DNA from: Setaria digitata
Taxonomy: Eukaryota; Nematoda; Chromadorea; Rhabditida; Setariidae
Direction of reading: 5' to 3'
DNA: 61,457 nt
NCBI GenBank assembly: GCA_003640385.1
Contig: RCAB01000391.1
Coordinates: forward strand, 1-61,457
Shown: positions 12,535 through 26,630 of the stretch, in pieces
How the letters are laid out: each line of letters starts with the position of its first letter
Position numbering within the stretch: the stretch's first letter is position 1
Program-made: the position numbers and the translations under genes
Notes under the pieces: generated by a model
What the model saw: the letters and a program-made list of their open reading frames with translations, nothing else
Databases searched by the model: none
What the model was told of the DNA's origin: nothing

Positions 12535-14211
12535 TGGAGGAAAAAAAAGCAAAAGATTGATGTGATAGTTTTTGAAATTTCGTTGGAAAAGAAAGATGTG
12601 TGAAACTTTACAGCTAGTTCATGATAAAATGCTACTAAAGATTGATCTTGCGATATTCATATGCTGATAATGATAGTGATAATCGTTGTATTATTCGTTC
12701 TTGTAATTCTAATTTTCAGTGAAATCATTTCAGTGAAAAGTTTCGGATGATTAGGGTCAGAATTAAATGAGCCATGATTACTTACTTCGGCTGTGCTAAG
12801 AATTACTCACTGAGCATAGGCGCAGTTGTCTTTTGCTCATTTTAAATGATGAAAATGATAAAGATTTGAAATAGAAGAAACTAACCTTCACTACGTTGGC
12901 ATGTCATTTATGCATAAAGCAGAATCTTTCAAGACCACTCGATAAAAATTCTTATTTGTTATGAAGTTAGAAAAGAAAAAAAAAAAAGACAAAAAATTTA
13001 ACGAAGCTAACATCTAGATGCTAAGAAATTGGTCTAATTTTCGGGTTCAATAAGATACTCCAGTCTAAATAGAATGGTTTTTCAGAATTCTAATCTTAAA
13101 CAATCCTTTCAGTTGCGGAAACACTCCATTCTTACCAGTAATATATTTTAATAATTTTTGGAATTTTAAAAATAAGATTAATTAGTTTGAAATGTAATTA
13201 AGCTTGAAATTTCAATGAATTTCATAGTAATTTGATTTAAATCATTATTTTTCTATCAACAATGCATGCTGAAAGCAAATGCAGTAAACGATAAGGAGAC
13301 GATTAAAAAGATTCCCGTCAAAATTGCCAACTTGTAAATTGAAGATTATAAAGTTAAAATGGCATGGTATTTGAAGATCGAATTACTTAATAATCATATA
13401 CAGCATTAGTGCAATTACCATTTTGTTTGCCTTAGAAAGTTCGCAATTTTCTCACAAAATAAAATTTGAAATTTCCTTCAAAAAAAAAACTTCCTCTTTT
13501 TTTTTCATATTATTTTATTTTACAAACATTTATCAATTAACCTTTTTTTTCTTTCTTTCTTTTCGTTTTTCTTTTTCTTTTTGTTTCTTACTATTTAATC
13601 TTATTATCATTTCAAATTGCAAATCTTTATTGATTATACTTTGTTTTTGAAAATCCAACTTACACATCACATTAACAAAGTTTAAATTAATTTCATTTCT
13701 TTTTTTCAATTCAAATTTAACGATTACTTTTATAGCTATCATTCTTTTGTGATAAAATTACACTTAGAGAGAGAGAGAGAGAGAGAGCCTTAAGCATGAA
13801 AGTATAAGCTGTTGTTGTGTTATTATGCTGTAAAAGCTTTAAACAAAAAATGTATACTCTTATATGCTAGGGAAAAATAATATTAGACTGCTAGTGAGCT
13901 TAAGGCCAAAACTTCTATTCATGCAACTTCATTTAGGCCTGAAATGAATTTGGAATGAAAATTCCTTTCTTTTCAATGGCAAAATATAAAACAATTTCCT
14001 CAACGTGTAGTCAACGTCTGCAAGAATTGATTCGAAGCTTAACTTGCAAACCAAATGAAAAATGATAATTGATACTCTCTTATTGACGTACATTTCCTTT
14101 TTTTTTTTTTCGTTCTCAAAGAAAACAGGAAGGATGAAATTCGGTAATCATACGGACTAGTTAGATCAGTTAAAATGTTACGTGTACTGATAAGTGAAAA
14201 GCATTTTTAAG

Positions 14212-14375
14212 TTATATACGTGTACATCTTATAGGCTCATGTAAGTTTAAACTACGTGTTACATGACGTCATTTCATTGCATTTTCTCTCATTAAGTATT
14301 TTTCCGTCATTGATATTCACTTATATGCGTTATGTCCTGTAGGTTCACGTAAGCGTAAATTACGTATTGCGTACC
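14212..14375. repeat. Diverged direct repeat rich in ACGT words
   Basis: Blocks at about 14212-14271 and 14324-14375 align as: TATACGTGTACATC / TATGCGTTATGTCC, then (A/G)TAGG(C/T)TCA(T/C)GTAAG, then TTTAAACTACGTGTTACATG / CGTAAATTACGTATTGCGTA. The first ends in a perfect TGACGTCA (14264-14271). Both resemble other ACGT-containing blocks in the window, suggesting a dispersed low-copy element or a recurring regulatory module. Confidence 0.4.
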
Positions 14376-15843
14376 TTCTATTTTTTTTTTTGTCAGTTCA
14401 GTTCCTTCGTTGAATCTGTTCCTTGTCTTTTCTTCAAACTCCTCAGAGAATTTCTGAAACAAAAATTTTTCGCTCTTCATTTTTGGTTTCTGAAAAGAAG
14501 AAATTTCATTTAAAAAAGAAAAAAAGAGAGAGAGAGAGAAAAAAAAAAAAAGAACTCTAACATATTTTTAGTATCAAAAGTAATTGTTCAATAGCATTGA
14601 ATATTATCATTTATCAATTTTGCCATTGAATGTTATCAATCTTTTTGTAAATTTAATGCATAAAAATGAACTGTTGATTAATTTTTACAATACATTTCAT
14701 TTTATGGCATGTTCAACTGGAAAAAAGATGGAAACAAAAAAAAAAAGCAAAAGCTTTTAAATGTTGGAAAAAAAAAATCAGCTGCTAAAAGAGAAGTTAA
14801 CACTCGAATTAACTCTCGAATAGATTGCTAATGTTAAATTTAATTTTGCTCGCAAAATATTCAAAATAAAATTTTTCCCCTCCTAAATCCACGGGGAAAT
14901 AAGCCATAAGACTTTTTGTGCTATATAGTATAAACTATTGCAGTTTTGGAATTTTTTTTTTTTTTTTTTGTTAAATTAATTTACAAACGTTTGTTTTGCT
15001 CCAACTCCAACACTTTAAACAATTTTTAAAAAAGAAGAAAACAATAATAATAAAGCCTAGTAAGCGTAAGTAATCATTAGGACTGCTTCTCTCTCTCTCT
15101 CTCCTTTTTTTTATATTCAAAATATTTCATATTTAAATTGTTAACTATTGCTATAATATATGTCAACTATGTGCCTTGATGAGAAATTGATGAAAATTAG
15201 AGCCTAAGGCTATAAACATATATACATACACACACACACACACACACATCTATTTCGATCTATACTAATTCTAAATAAAACGAATAAGTTTGATAGGATA
15301 AAGTGATGATGGTAAAGTGAAAATTTTTGCCATTAATGAAACAAAATTAATTAAAAGTAATAATTTTATTATATAATCTGACAATTTTGCTCTTTCCATA
15401 TTTTGGCTCTTTATTTTGAAATTTGAAACTTTGCTAACACCTTTTTTTTTTGTTTTTTTGCTTCAGTTAGCTAGAAAAGTTGTTAGCCAAATCGGAAAGA
15501 CAAGTTATCTTTAGTCATTCTCGAAGGAAATGGATAATTTAACAATGTTATTGCTCATTTACCAATAAAATGTGTCATTTTCGAAATTTTCTTATTTTTT
15601 TTTAAAACTTTTTTCTTTTTTTTTTTTTTGTTTAATGCTAATTGTAATTAATTTCGTTATGTGTTGTTTTATACAAAAACAAAAATAAAAACAAAAAAAA
15701 AGAAAAAAAGAGTGATAAATCTAATTTTTGAAGGAAAATGTAATTTTAGAAAAGACAATAAAATAATTTTGTAGTGATTTCTGCTTGAACAAATAAAACA
15801 AATATTTGCTAGAAATGTCAGAGTTTAATTTCTATATATAACA

Positions 15844-15921
15844 ATTATGATTATCAGTTTCGTTGTATATATAAATATATATATATATATATAACAAAAA
15901 AATATATATATATAAAAAATA

Positions 15922-16000
<79 letters not shown>

Positions 16001-16020
16001 ACGAAACTGATAATCATAAT
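15844..16020. repeat. Perfect 21-bp inverted repeat enclosing (AT)n
   Basis: Positions 15844-15864 and 16000-16020 are exact reverse complements (left arm begins ATTATGATTATC, right arm begins AACGAAACTG). Between them are about 135 nt of almost pure (AT)n, itself self-complementary. The whole 177-nt unit can fold into one long hairpin or cruciform. A further (AT)n run follows at about 16026-16053. The frame through it (Tyr-Ile repeats) is not a gene. Confidence 0.85.
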
Positions 16021-16021
16021 C

Positions 16022-16056
<35 letters not shown>

Positions 16057-18207
16057 TAATGAAGTAATGAAAATATTTATTAGATAGGCAAATATTTTGT
16101 ATTAAATGTTTAGCAGTTTTGTTTATTAGTTTTTGTAATTTAGTGAAATAATTAAGGCTTAGGGAAAATATTTGAAATTAGCAAAATAAACAGAATAAAT
16201 TTTAATAGATGAATTCGTTGCATAAAGTTAGTTAGTTTAAACGTATGGTTTGTTTTCGTTTTGATTGATAATCAATTTTTGAATCGTCATGTTATCATAG
16301 TTATCAATAATTGAACTGATAAAATTGTATAGTTTGTTGTTCATTTGATTGATGATCAATTTTTTAACAGTCATATATTATCACAGTTATCAATAATTGA
16401 ACTAATGAAGCAATATAGTTGTTTTTGTCTTGATTGGCAATTAATTTTTGAACAGTCATATTAACAAAATTATGAAAAAAAAGGCAAAAAAGCTATGTTT
16501 GTTTTTGATTAATAACCAATTTTTTTTTTAAACAATAGTATTATCATAATTAACAATAAAGGAACTAAAAAAAGGAAATCGTTTAAATTAATAAAATTTA
16601 GTATAAAAAGAAAAGGACTAAAATAAAAAGTTTTATTTGATCCTTTTATTTTATCCATAGAAAAAAAAAAAGAAAAAAAAGTAGAAGAAGGAAGAAGGAA
16701 GGAAAGAAGGAAAAAGTGGAATCATTACTAGGCCAGAAGCATTGGCTGGCCTTGCATCCGTATATTTGTTCTATGCTTCCGCTTTTTAAGGATTACCATT
16801 TCCTTTTTTTTTCTTTTCTTTTTTTTTTTTTATTTTTATTTAATCCTAGACCAAACTATTTCCTATTTCCTTCATCTGGAAGTATATTACTAAAAAAAAA
16901 AGCGAAAAAAAAAAAGGAAAATTAAGCAAGAGTGCTATTTATGAGAAGCGATATGGTTTTTTTTTTCATATCGAAAGCTTTTTTTAAAAATTTCCTTTTC
17001 TTTAAAAAAAAAAAAAAAAAAACTTCGGAAAAATGCTCAAAAAAACATTTTTTTATCAATAATATCCTTTTTTTAAAAAGCTAAATGTTTATTTGATAAC
17101 TTTTCAAATTATTTCGCATTTAATGTTTTGAAAAAAAAAAAAAAGAAAAATCCTTTCTCATACATTCTTTATATTAATTATTGTGTGTGTGTATGTTATG
17201 TGCCTATTTGTTCATTTATTTCAAGTTAATTAATTCAATTTTTGACAATTATGGCAATTATATTTGCTACTATGACTTGCTCACTTATTTCAATTAAATT
17301 AATTCAATTACTGGTAATTAAATTTTCGAAAATCGATCGGTAACTACTTTGTTTTTGAATACACTAATAATTAATTCGATCCATCTTTCTTTCGGATGGC
17401 TTCACATTTTAATTTAAAAGTTTTCTATATTAATTATTATTTTGCTTATTTGTCTAGCTACTTCGATTGATGATTTTAATTTTTCCTTTTTTTTTCTTGA
17501 AAATCAATAATGCTTTTCGGAAACATTAAGAGTTTTATTTGACATTTTTTTTCGGATGGTTTCTCGTTTAATTTAATTTAATTCAAAAATTTTCTCACCC
17601 ATTCCACACATTCTTTATTATTTTGTTTATCTGTTCATTCATTTTAATTTAATTATTTACATTTATTTTTTTGAAAAATTAACCGATAAAACTATTTTTT
17701 TTTTTTTGAAAGATATTAAAAATTTTATTTGATAGCCTTTTGAATGATTTTACATTTAATTTGGTTTCAAAAATTTTTTTCTCGCAACTATTTCTTCTAT
17801 TAATTATTTCCTCGGTAACTTGTTGATTTATTTTATTACAATTAATTTCATTTTGCTTTCAATTAATTAATTGTTATTATGCATGCAATTAAATTACACA
17901 GACAATAATTATATGCCTAATATCACTAGTATTTATGAACTGCTGCGATCACAAATTTTGTAATAACATAGAATTTTAAATTTAATTAATAATAACACTA
18001 GCAGTAGCAGCAGCAGCAGCAACAACAATAACAACAACAACAACAACAATAATTAATTCTCAAATTGATAAGAAGAATGCTTTCAGTTATAAATTTAATC
18101 TTACTCTCTCCTCCTTTCCTCCTACCTTTACCCATCAATCCATCTTGCATTTACTAAATTTCTCCTACGAAAGATTTAGAAGTTTGCTGATTGATTGATA
18201 TGCTACT

Positions 18208-18249
18208 GATTGATAAGAGATTTATTTATCGATAAATCTCTTATCAATC
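18208..18249. repeat. 18-bp stem, 6-nt loop hairpin
   Basis: GATTGATAAGAGATTTAT (18208-18225) is followed by a 6-nt loop and its exact reverse complement (18232-18249). Part of the right arm, CTTATCAATC(G)ATAAATC, is repeated just downstream, so the locus is a small cluster of nested palindromes with GATA cores. No T-run terminator context or gene is adjacent. Confidence 0.75.
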
Positions 18250-18332
18250 TTATCAATCGATAAATCTCTCTTATATATATCTCTATATATATCTCTATCA
18301 TTTTTCTTATATATATCTCTATCATTTTTCGT

Positions 18333-18363
<31 letters not shown>

Positions 18364-21252
18364 TAAATTTCGTTATTCCTAAAAAAAGAAAAAACGAAAA
18401 ATGTTCCTCTTTTCCGTTATTTATTTCATTTTCTCTCTCTTATCAACTAGCATTTCTTACCAAGTAATCATCTTCCTCCTAACGTACTCAGTTTACGAAT
18501 TATCACAAAATCATTCATTTATCAGTTTTAATCATAGCTCATTTCTCAATGCTTATCATTAATGCTAAATTATTTTTTAATTTATTCAAAGTTTGCTTCT
18601 TCCTTTTATTTGTTTGCCCTTTTTTTTTTCTCTCCCTCTCTCTCTCTCTCTCCCCCTCCACTACCCTTTTCAGGAAACTTTCTTATCTATCATTTTAATG
18701 ATCAATAAAATTTAGATGAAAGAAAAAAAAAAAAAAAAAAAGGGAAGAAACGAACTTTCCTGTGTGCTCTTCCTTATTTTAAGGATATTTTAACGATAAT
18801 GAGATGCATAAATTTTATTATGTTCGAAGAATCTTAGAGCAAATCGATATCACACAATTTTAAGCAATTAGAATTTTGTTTGCTGTTTCAACTAATTAAT
18901 GGATAATTTAATTTATCACTATAATTCTCTCAAATTTCGTATGTTTTATTTATTTTTTCTAATCTGTAAGTAAATGAATGAATGGATCATTGATCAGAAA
19001 ACTTGTAGCTAGCAAAAAAATTATCTTAGTATTATTGAGATAAATTTAATTTTAAGTCACATTTTATCATTTTTTAACCCATCCAACTATCACCATTTTC
19101 TTTTTTTTTTTTGTGTGTCTGATTTTCTCTTCAATTTATTTTAATAAAAATTTGATACTTACTTGGTATGGTTTTTTTTTTTTTTAATTTTAAGTTACAG
19201 TTCAATTTTATCATTTATCATTTTATTTCATGTGTATTTCTTTTGAATAGAATTAAAATTTGGAAAAAAAAAATGATATCAATATATAAAATATTTTTTT
19301 TTCTTTTTTTTTTTTTGGTGGAAGTGTAAATAAAAAAAAAAAAGACAGTTAAAAGTGGGAAACAAAATTTTGAAAAATGATGTAATTTATAACAGAGGCT
19401 GCTAATTTTTCATTATAATATCTATGGCTAACAGCATGATGAATTTTCATTTCAATCTTAAGATCGTTTAGTGTTTCTGTGAAATAAGATGTGGAAAAAT
19501 TTTATATTAAAAAAAAAAAAAAAAAAATGAAAAGGAAAGGAAGAGAGAGAGAGAAGGAGAAAGAGAAAGAGAGAGGGAATGAAATGGAACTTTTTATTTT
19601 TTCACTTCTTTACCAGGGAATGTGCTTTTTACTGTTCAAGTTGTTAGTTAGCATTAGAAGAAAAAAAAAGAATGAAAAGACGAATTTGTCACATAATTTG
19701 TGATATTTTATTGAGATTATTAAACTTATGAACGATTGAAATGATCGATTAAATTTCTATTCAATTTGAACTGATTTTTTTTTTCCTCAAATGAAGATTA
19801 AATTAACTCGATTTTTTCGTATGATAAGATATCACCTCATCTGAAAGCTGTTCCATTTATTTGCAACTTGTGTCAAAATATCCGAGCAAGTTTATTTTAT
19901 TTTTCAAAATTTTTCGAAATTAACTTAAACAGTAAATTTCTTCTCTTTGCTAACATAGACTCGTAGCTTTTCTTTTTTTTTTTTTTCTTTTCGCTTATCG
20001 TTTTCATCACAAATTATATGTTAATTTATTGTTTACCCAATTTTTTAATGCGTCAAATTATTGTATTAATAATTTGGTTATTGTATGAGCATATTTTATT
20101 CATTCATAGAGAATCAGTCATACAGCTAGAAGCGCAAAAAGATACCTTCAGAGGATCGAAACGAGGCATAATTTCTAAATCAAACAGAAAACGGGAAACA
20201 TTGCTGAATTTTATTCGATTCCTATCAGCTAGAAAAATGTCATCTATTATCAATCTAATATAGGTTTGATAAGACACGCATATATTTAGCACAAGTGCTC
20301 TTGCTAATACATATATTATTAGTACTGAAATTATTAGTATTAATACAGCTACTGCTATACAATTGCTGCTTATTGTTTGTGGAAAACAAGAACAACATAT
20401 ATTCATCCATTACAGTCTTCAATAATTCTGATATAATATGAAAATGCTAAAATTAGCTTGGCCAATAAGCTTTTCTAGGCTAATACAAGGAGGAGACAGT
20501 ATGTAAGAATAACGAAATAAAATATGTGTAATGTTGCAAATAATTGCAAACCATTTTGCATACAAAATTTTCTTTACCTTGCAACAATTCCGTTATTGTG
20601 CAATTAAAAGAAATATTATTGCTGCTCGTACTACTTATTCTAATTGTATTTCTTCCTGGACTGATAAATTTTTATCACTATCATCTTATACAATTAATGA
20701 TATTCCTGATGCTACTTAGTTTTTTGATACATACAGAAATATATTCTATCCGAAGATTTAAAAATAATGAAAGATCACTTACCAATTAATATCGCATCAT
20801 AGAATCTATCATAACAATATCATCTTATCATTTGATTATAATATCATTTAAAAAAAAGTACATATACATATATATATATATATACATAAAAAAAAATTTT
20901 TTTTTGCCGCTACTTCAATTCACCTGAAATACATCAGTTAACTGTATAATATTTCATACATACATATCTAACAGACGAAAATAAAATTCAATTGGAAATT
21001 CGTTTAAAAAAAAAAATTCAAATATCAATACGAATTTTTATAATTCCAATTATTCTACTATTACTGCTAGTACTACTACTACTGCTAATACGAATTGACA
21101 CTGCTACTAACTACTACTACTACTACTACTACTAATTATTGCTGCTACTGTTATTATTGAAATTGGAATTATTACAACTACCGTTACAATTATCAGTTAT
21201 TGTAATCCGGTGATTATCCAAATAAATACCGTATCCGTATGGCGTTGTCGTT

Positions 21253-21462
21253 ATGAAAACAGCGGTATTTGGTCACGACGAGATATGCGACGATACGACG
21301 TTATCACTAAACAGTGGTGCAATACCACCGTTAACATTTGCGCCACCGGCATCGCTTTCCGTTTCCTCATCCCTACAAATCCGTTGTGGTACTGGTGGTG
21401 TCTCAAACGCTGTAAGCGGCTATCGGTCGCATCATTCGCGACGTACGTCACGGATGCAAAAT
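21253..21462 (+). CDS. unc-103: Candidate alternative first coding exon of unc-103
   Basis: An ATG at 21253 opens 70 codons (MKTAVFGHDEICDD..., ending SRRTSRMQN) that stop exactly at a good donor, AAT|GTAAGT, in phase 0. The common unc-103 exon at 36456 must be entered in phase 0, so the join is in frame. The segment is clearly less A+T-rich than its flanks and has no homopolymer runs, unlike the spurious frames around it. An in-frame TAA lies at 21223-21225, so 21253 is the first ATG in frame. A possible splice acceptor TTATCAG ends at 21196. A five-codon upstream ORF (ATG at 21239) ends in a TGA that overlaps this start. The long intron to 36 kb and the assignment to unc-103 are inferred from strand, phase and composition; I do not recognise the peptide itself. 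It could instead belong to another gene. Confidence 0.5.
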
Positions 21463-22319
21463 GTAAGTGTATCTTTTTTTTTTTCCCCTTACGTATTTCC
21501 TGCTGCCACGTATTACGCTCATTTAAATTCACTTTTAATTTTTTTCTTCTGTTTTAAAAAGTGCTTTTCTCATGTTTTTTTTTTTTTTTTGACTCTAATC
21601 CACTTTTTTTCTTATCAGTTAAAAAAAAAAGGACAATTGTTTTTTTGGATTATCGGTTTTTTTTTTCCTTACATTGTTGAAATTTAATAATGTATTTTTA
21701 AGCAAATGAAATTTTCTACACTATACATTATTATTAAAACTTTGAAATAGCAAAATTATGCTTATTTATCAGTTGATTCATTATAATTCCAAGCGAAACA
21801 AACACTACATTGCACTTAATTAATTTTGTTTGTCTTAATTACTCTCATTCTCATTTCCACTTCCTCCATTTCCCGTAAATTTGTTTTCATTTTCAATAAG
21901 ATTTTAAAATGTTTCTTTTTTATGCTATCTTATGATATGTCTTTTTTTTTTTTTAAGAAAAAAAACTTTTGAAATCATGTTAAATATTAGCTTAAAAACT
22001 TTCCTTTCCTTCTTTTTTTTTTTTTTTTCCTTAGCAAAAGAAGAGAACCACTGTTTTTAAAACAAGAAACATTCAAATGTAATTTTCTAGCATCATTAAG
22101 TTAAGAGATATCAGTTGAATTGTCAGAAATTTAATGCATTTATAAAATGTAATTAAATTAGTTTCATTGTTTCTAATTGTGTCTAATTTGCTGTGGACAA
22201 ATTAATTAGTAAAGCGTTTCCTTAAGATTTTTGTTTCTTCTTTTTTAATAGAAATTATTTTATTTTATTTCAAACAATTTGATATTTTATTTTATTTTTA
22301 CCATTTCCACTCTTTTTCC

Positions 22320-22356
<37 letters not shown>

Positions 22357-25104
22357 TTCTCCCTCTTTCTGTTCTTTTTAGCTTCCAAATTTACTCACTT
22401 ATCTTTGTGAAAATTTCAAATAGCTGAGTGATAATTTATGCTTTTATTCGATGCTAGCTAGTTTAAAGCAAAAGTTTTTGATATAAATTTAGCTTTAGCA
22501 CAGGGGAAGCTATACGAAATTTTTGAATTCACACTGATTGATAAATCGATTGGAAATGATCAAAGTCTGGTTAGCTGTACGAAAAGATATCGGATCGCAT
22601 CATCCGAATGTGCAGAAAAATCAATCATTCGAGAAATTGAAAAAGAGAGCTAGTAAATTGGAAAATTTTTCATTGCACATTTAATTTTTATTTTAGACAG
22701 CAAACAATTCTCAATTTGCATAATTCATTTCTTTAAATTTCAAAATATAAAATTTTTACTTTTTTTTTTTTCTTGAAGCTTTCTTTTTTCCAATTAACTG
22801 GTTGAATTTATTTTTTTTTTTTTTCTATTCGAGGAGAAAAAAAAAAAAATGGAGAAGGAGGAAAAAAAAAAGAAAAAAAATGAAGGCTTATAAATTATTA
22901 AAATTAAAATCTATCAATTGACTAAAAAAAAAAAATTTTTTTTTTTATTACACATGACTTAACTATAATGAAATGAGTAGTCTTTTAACAATGGCTTTTT
23001 TTTTTTTTTCAAATATATTTAAAAAAAAAAAAAAAAGTGTCATAAAATATAGCATAGGTCTTTTCAGCTGATCAACTCTCTTTTTCTCTCTCTCTCTCTC
23101 CCTGTCTTTCTTATTGTTTGCAATCTGTTTTAGTTTTTCCTTAAAATTTTTGGATTTTATTTAAAAATTTTATTTCCAAAATTTTTTTTTTTAAAAAAAG
23201 AAAAAACTTTTAATTAGCACAAGATGATAAACTACCTCGCCATTTATTTTCAGTATGAAATTATTATTTTGATTTTTTGTACCCCTAAGTATTTTAATTA
23301 TTTTACCAATAATATTATATCAGCCTTCTCTTTTTTTTTTTTTTTTTTTTGCTATTTAACTGAAAATCAAAAAATATTTTGGAGTAACTCGTTTTATTTC
23401 ACAGCAAGAATTATCATGAAAAAGCAAACGAATTATTGTGGAGCAAATGGAATAAATCAAAAAATTTTATATTCTGAAATTCGATTAATAAATTTTATAT
23501 CAAAAAAAAAAAAAATTAGATATTTTCATCCTGTTATAAATTATCTGATTAATTTTTTTTTTTGTTTTTTTCTTTTTTCAGTTGTTTTACTTTTGTCCTC
23601 AATCTTTTCCCTCCTCAAAGATATTACTAATTATGAGATCGTATCTAGTTTCATCAAAATTAATCAACAACTAATTTTTTTCTTCCCTCTCTCTCTCTCT
23701 CTCCCTCTCCCTGCTTATCTCTCTCTCTGCGTAGAAATCTATCACTTTAGTAATAAATTGTTTTGCATAATTCTAATCATTTTACTTACAAATAGTAACT
23801 TTTGCCTATTTATTTCTGATGCTGTGAAGGGATCATTATTTTTATTACTTATTTGCTACTATTATTATTATTATTTTTATTATCAATAATAATTATTTTT
23901 GTTATTATTATTATTAATATTAATTTTTATCATATTCATTCGCTATTTACAGTATATAATATTTTACGCTTGAAAACATTTCCCCTTCCTTTTCCATCTC
24001 TTTCAAATAGGCAACAAATAAAACAAATTGCGGAAGAATTTATTTTTTTAAGCAAAAGAAAAATTCGGTATGAATTTCTTTTTTTTTTTTTTTTTTTTTT
24101 CGTATTTGAGGAATTGCGATAATTTAAGCATGTTTATGGTTCGTTACTTCTCCTATAATATACAATTTTTTCTTTTTCCCATCTCAATATAATATACTTT
24201 TTTTTTTTTTTAAGTATTTATTCTTCAAATTGTTAATTTTTTGGATAAATTTATTTTATATATTTTTCATTTTATAAAATGTAAAAATAAAGAAAATCTT
24301 TTTTTTGTTTTGTTTTTTTTCTCTCTTTCTCTAATTTAACGGACAGATGTTTCTTTAGTTTTTTTTTGCAAAATGATAATGACTAATTATTGCTTAAATT
24401 CAAAAAATTTCTCTTTTTTTTTTTTTTTTTTTAAACAAATATTGAGAATTTGTTGTAGTATAGGCAAATTTGTAAATGAAATTTCATTTTCAATTTTACA
24501 AGCTAATTTTTCATCGAACTCTTTCACTGTGCGATCATTTTGTGAGGCAGTTAATTTAGGCGGATGTAAAATTACGCATATATATAATTTTATTTAAAAT
24601 CAGAGGCTAATAAGTTTAGCAGTTTAAACAAGTGTAAAAATCTTCGATATGATAATAATATTTGATTGAATTAAATTAATTAAGACTTACAGCAATTAAA
24701 TTAGCCACCAATACCAATTCTTCTTCCCATTGCTTTTCTTACCTAATTCTAATATTTTCAGTTCTTTCATTTTAGCTATCTTAAAATATCTTCAATTTTC
24801 ATGAGCAATAATATTTAATAGTTGTTTCCTCACCAAAAAAACAAAAAAAAAAAAAAAACGATTTAATTTTAGCCCCTTCCTTCTGTTTGAATATAAATTG
24901 ACACCAATTTTTCCATGGTAACTTTCATCAATCACTAGTTTTCCATTGTTACCATGGTTTCTGATGTCATTTTGGTCTAGGTAGGCTTATTAACTAAAGC
25001 ATGATAAATGTGCCTAGCTCTAAACCTTCATAATTCTTCAGTTGTTAAAATCCATCTGTAACTTTTTCTATTAATTATCCCCCTTAATCACCAACGTACT
25101 TCTC

Positions 25105-25137
<33 letters not shown>

Positions 25138-26630
25138 CCTCCCATCTCTCTCTGTATTCCTGTATCTCCTTCTCCCTCTCTCTCTCTCTTCCTCCCTTAT
25201 TCCACAAAATAGCTAATTATGAAGTTCCAATTAATTCACCTAATTGTTATTTTGTCCTTAGTATTTTATCGAAATCATTATCTTCACTTGTTTGTATTTG
25301 TCTTTCTTTGTCTTTGTGCCTTCATCTCTCAGTTGGTTTTTGACAATCTAATCAAGAGGGAAAGAAGATAAGTTTGATATAAACAAGCATCTTATAGCTA
25401 AGACTCTATTCATATTAGCTAACAATTACCTCTGTTGAATGAACTTTTTATTTTCCTCATAATTATATTCACTTTTCCCTCCATCCTTCCTCCTCTCCTC
25501 AAATATCGAAATTTAAAAATATTTTACGAAAAAAAGAATGTAAAATTTTAAAAATGCATCTAAATTTTTAATTGAACAGTTTAATAAATTGCAAGCTTTT
25601 ATCTCTCATTTTCTCCTTTAAATCACTTATTCGTTTACTTTTTTTTAGCAAATTACTATTAGCCAAAAAGTAGAAGAAAAAAAAAAAAAAGAAAAAACGC
25701 CAAGATGTTTCATTCATTGTTTTTTTTTTTTTTTTTTAATCAAAATTTTTCGAAATGATGTTTATAATTTTTGCAGAAAAAAAAAAAAAAAAAGAGACAA
25801 AACATATAACTTTTAAGTGCATAACGCATATGGGAAATAAAAATGAAATAGATGAAGTTTTGCAAAGTAGAATAAACAAAATATGTTATATTGTGGGGAG
25901 AAAAATAAGTAAATAAAATGATAGCAAACAATTGAATAAACAATGTAATTGTATCTATTTAAGTTTGCATATGATACAGATGTGTTTAAATCCATCAAAA
26001 GCAACAACAACAACAACAAAATTAAAATATTTTTTAATAATGATAATGGAGTACTCATCGAAATTAAAATATTTTTTTTTAAGAAGGAAGAAAAAAAAAA
26101 ACTTCCAGGCGTTCGTTTAATAAATAGTCACATTCAGAAATTCTCTTCCTTTTTCTTTTTTCTCTCTGTTTAATTTCTTTTTATTTATTTATTTATTTTT
26201 TTTTTTGAAAAATGTAACAATAAAAATATTATTAATATGAAACCAAATGCCACACAGTAGCTGTTTGTGGTTCCAGAAACATAATGTAAATATTAATTCT
26301 AAAATAATTTACGTAAGCATTAATTCAAAAGCCATGCAGTTTACGTCATAACACACTTATATTTGAGTTTTTATTCATCAATAAAATAAATAAATGAATA
26401 AATTTATATTTAAAAGAAAAAAAAAAAAAAAAGTTTGATAAAAAGCAGAGCGTGAAGAGTAATCTTTATCATTTTGTTTTATTTTATTTTTTTTTTTTTG
26501 CATAAAAATTTTTGTAAAATTTTTCTTCACTATAAGTCAACTTTATCATTTGGATTAATTAATTGAGAGACGGCTACTCTTTTATCTTTTCCTGCAATTA
26601 TGAGCAAAAATAAAAAAAAATAGCATTTTA

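Noticed and set aside
15832..16023. Minus-strand frame of Tyr-Ile repeats
   Set aside because: Translation of the (AT)n palindrome; not a gene.
20104..20406. Minus-strand frame with a hydrophobic N-terminal segment
   Set aside because: Looks like a membrane protein at first, but both strands are open here, there is no recognisable family, and no splice or trans-splice context supports it.
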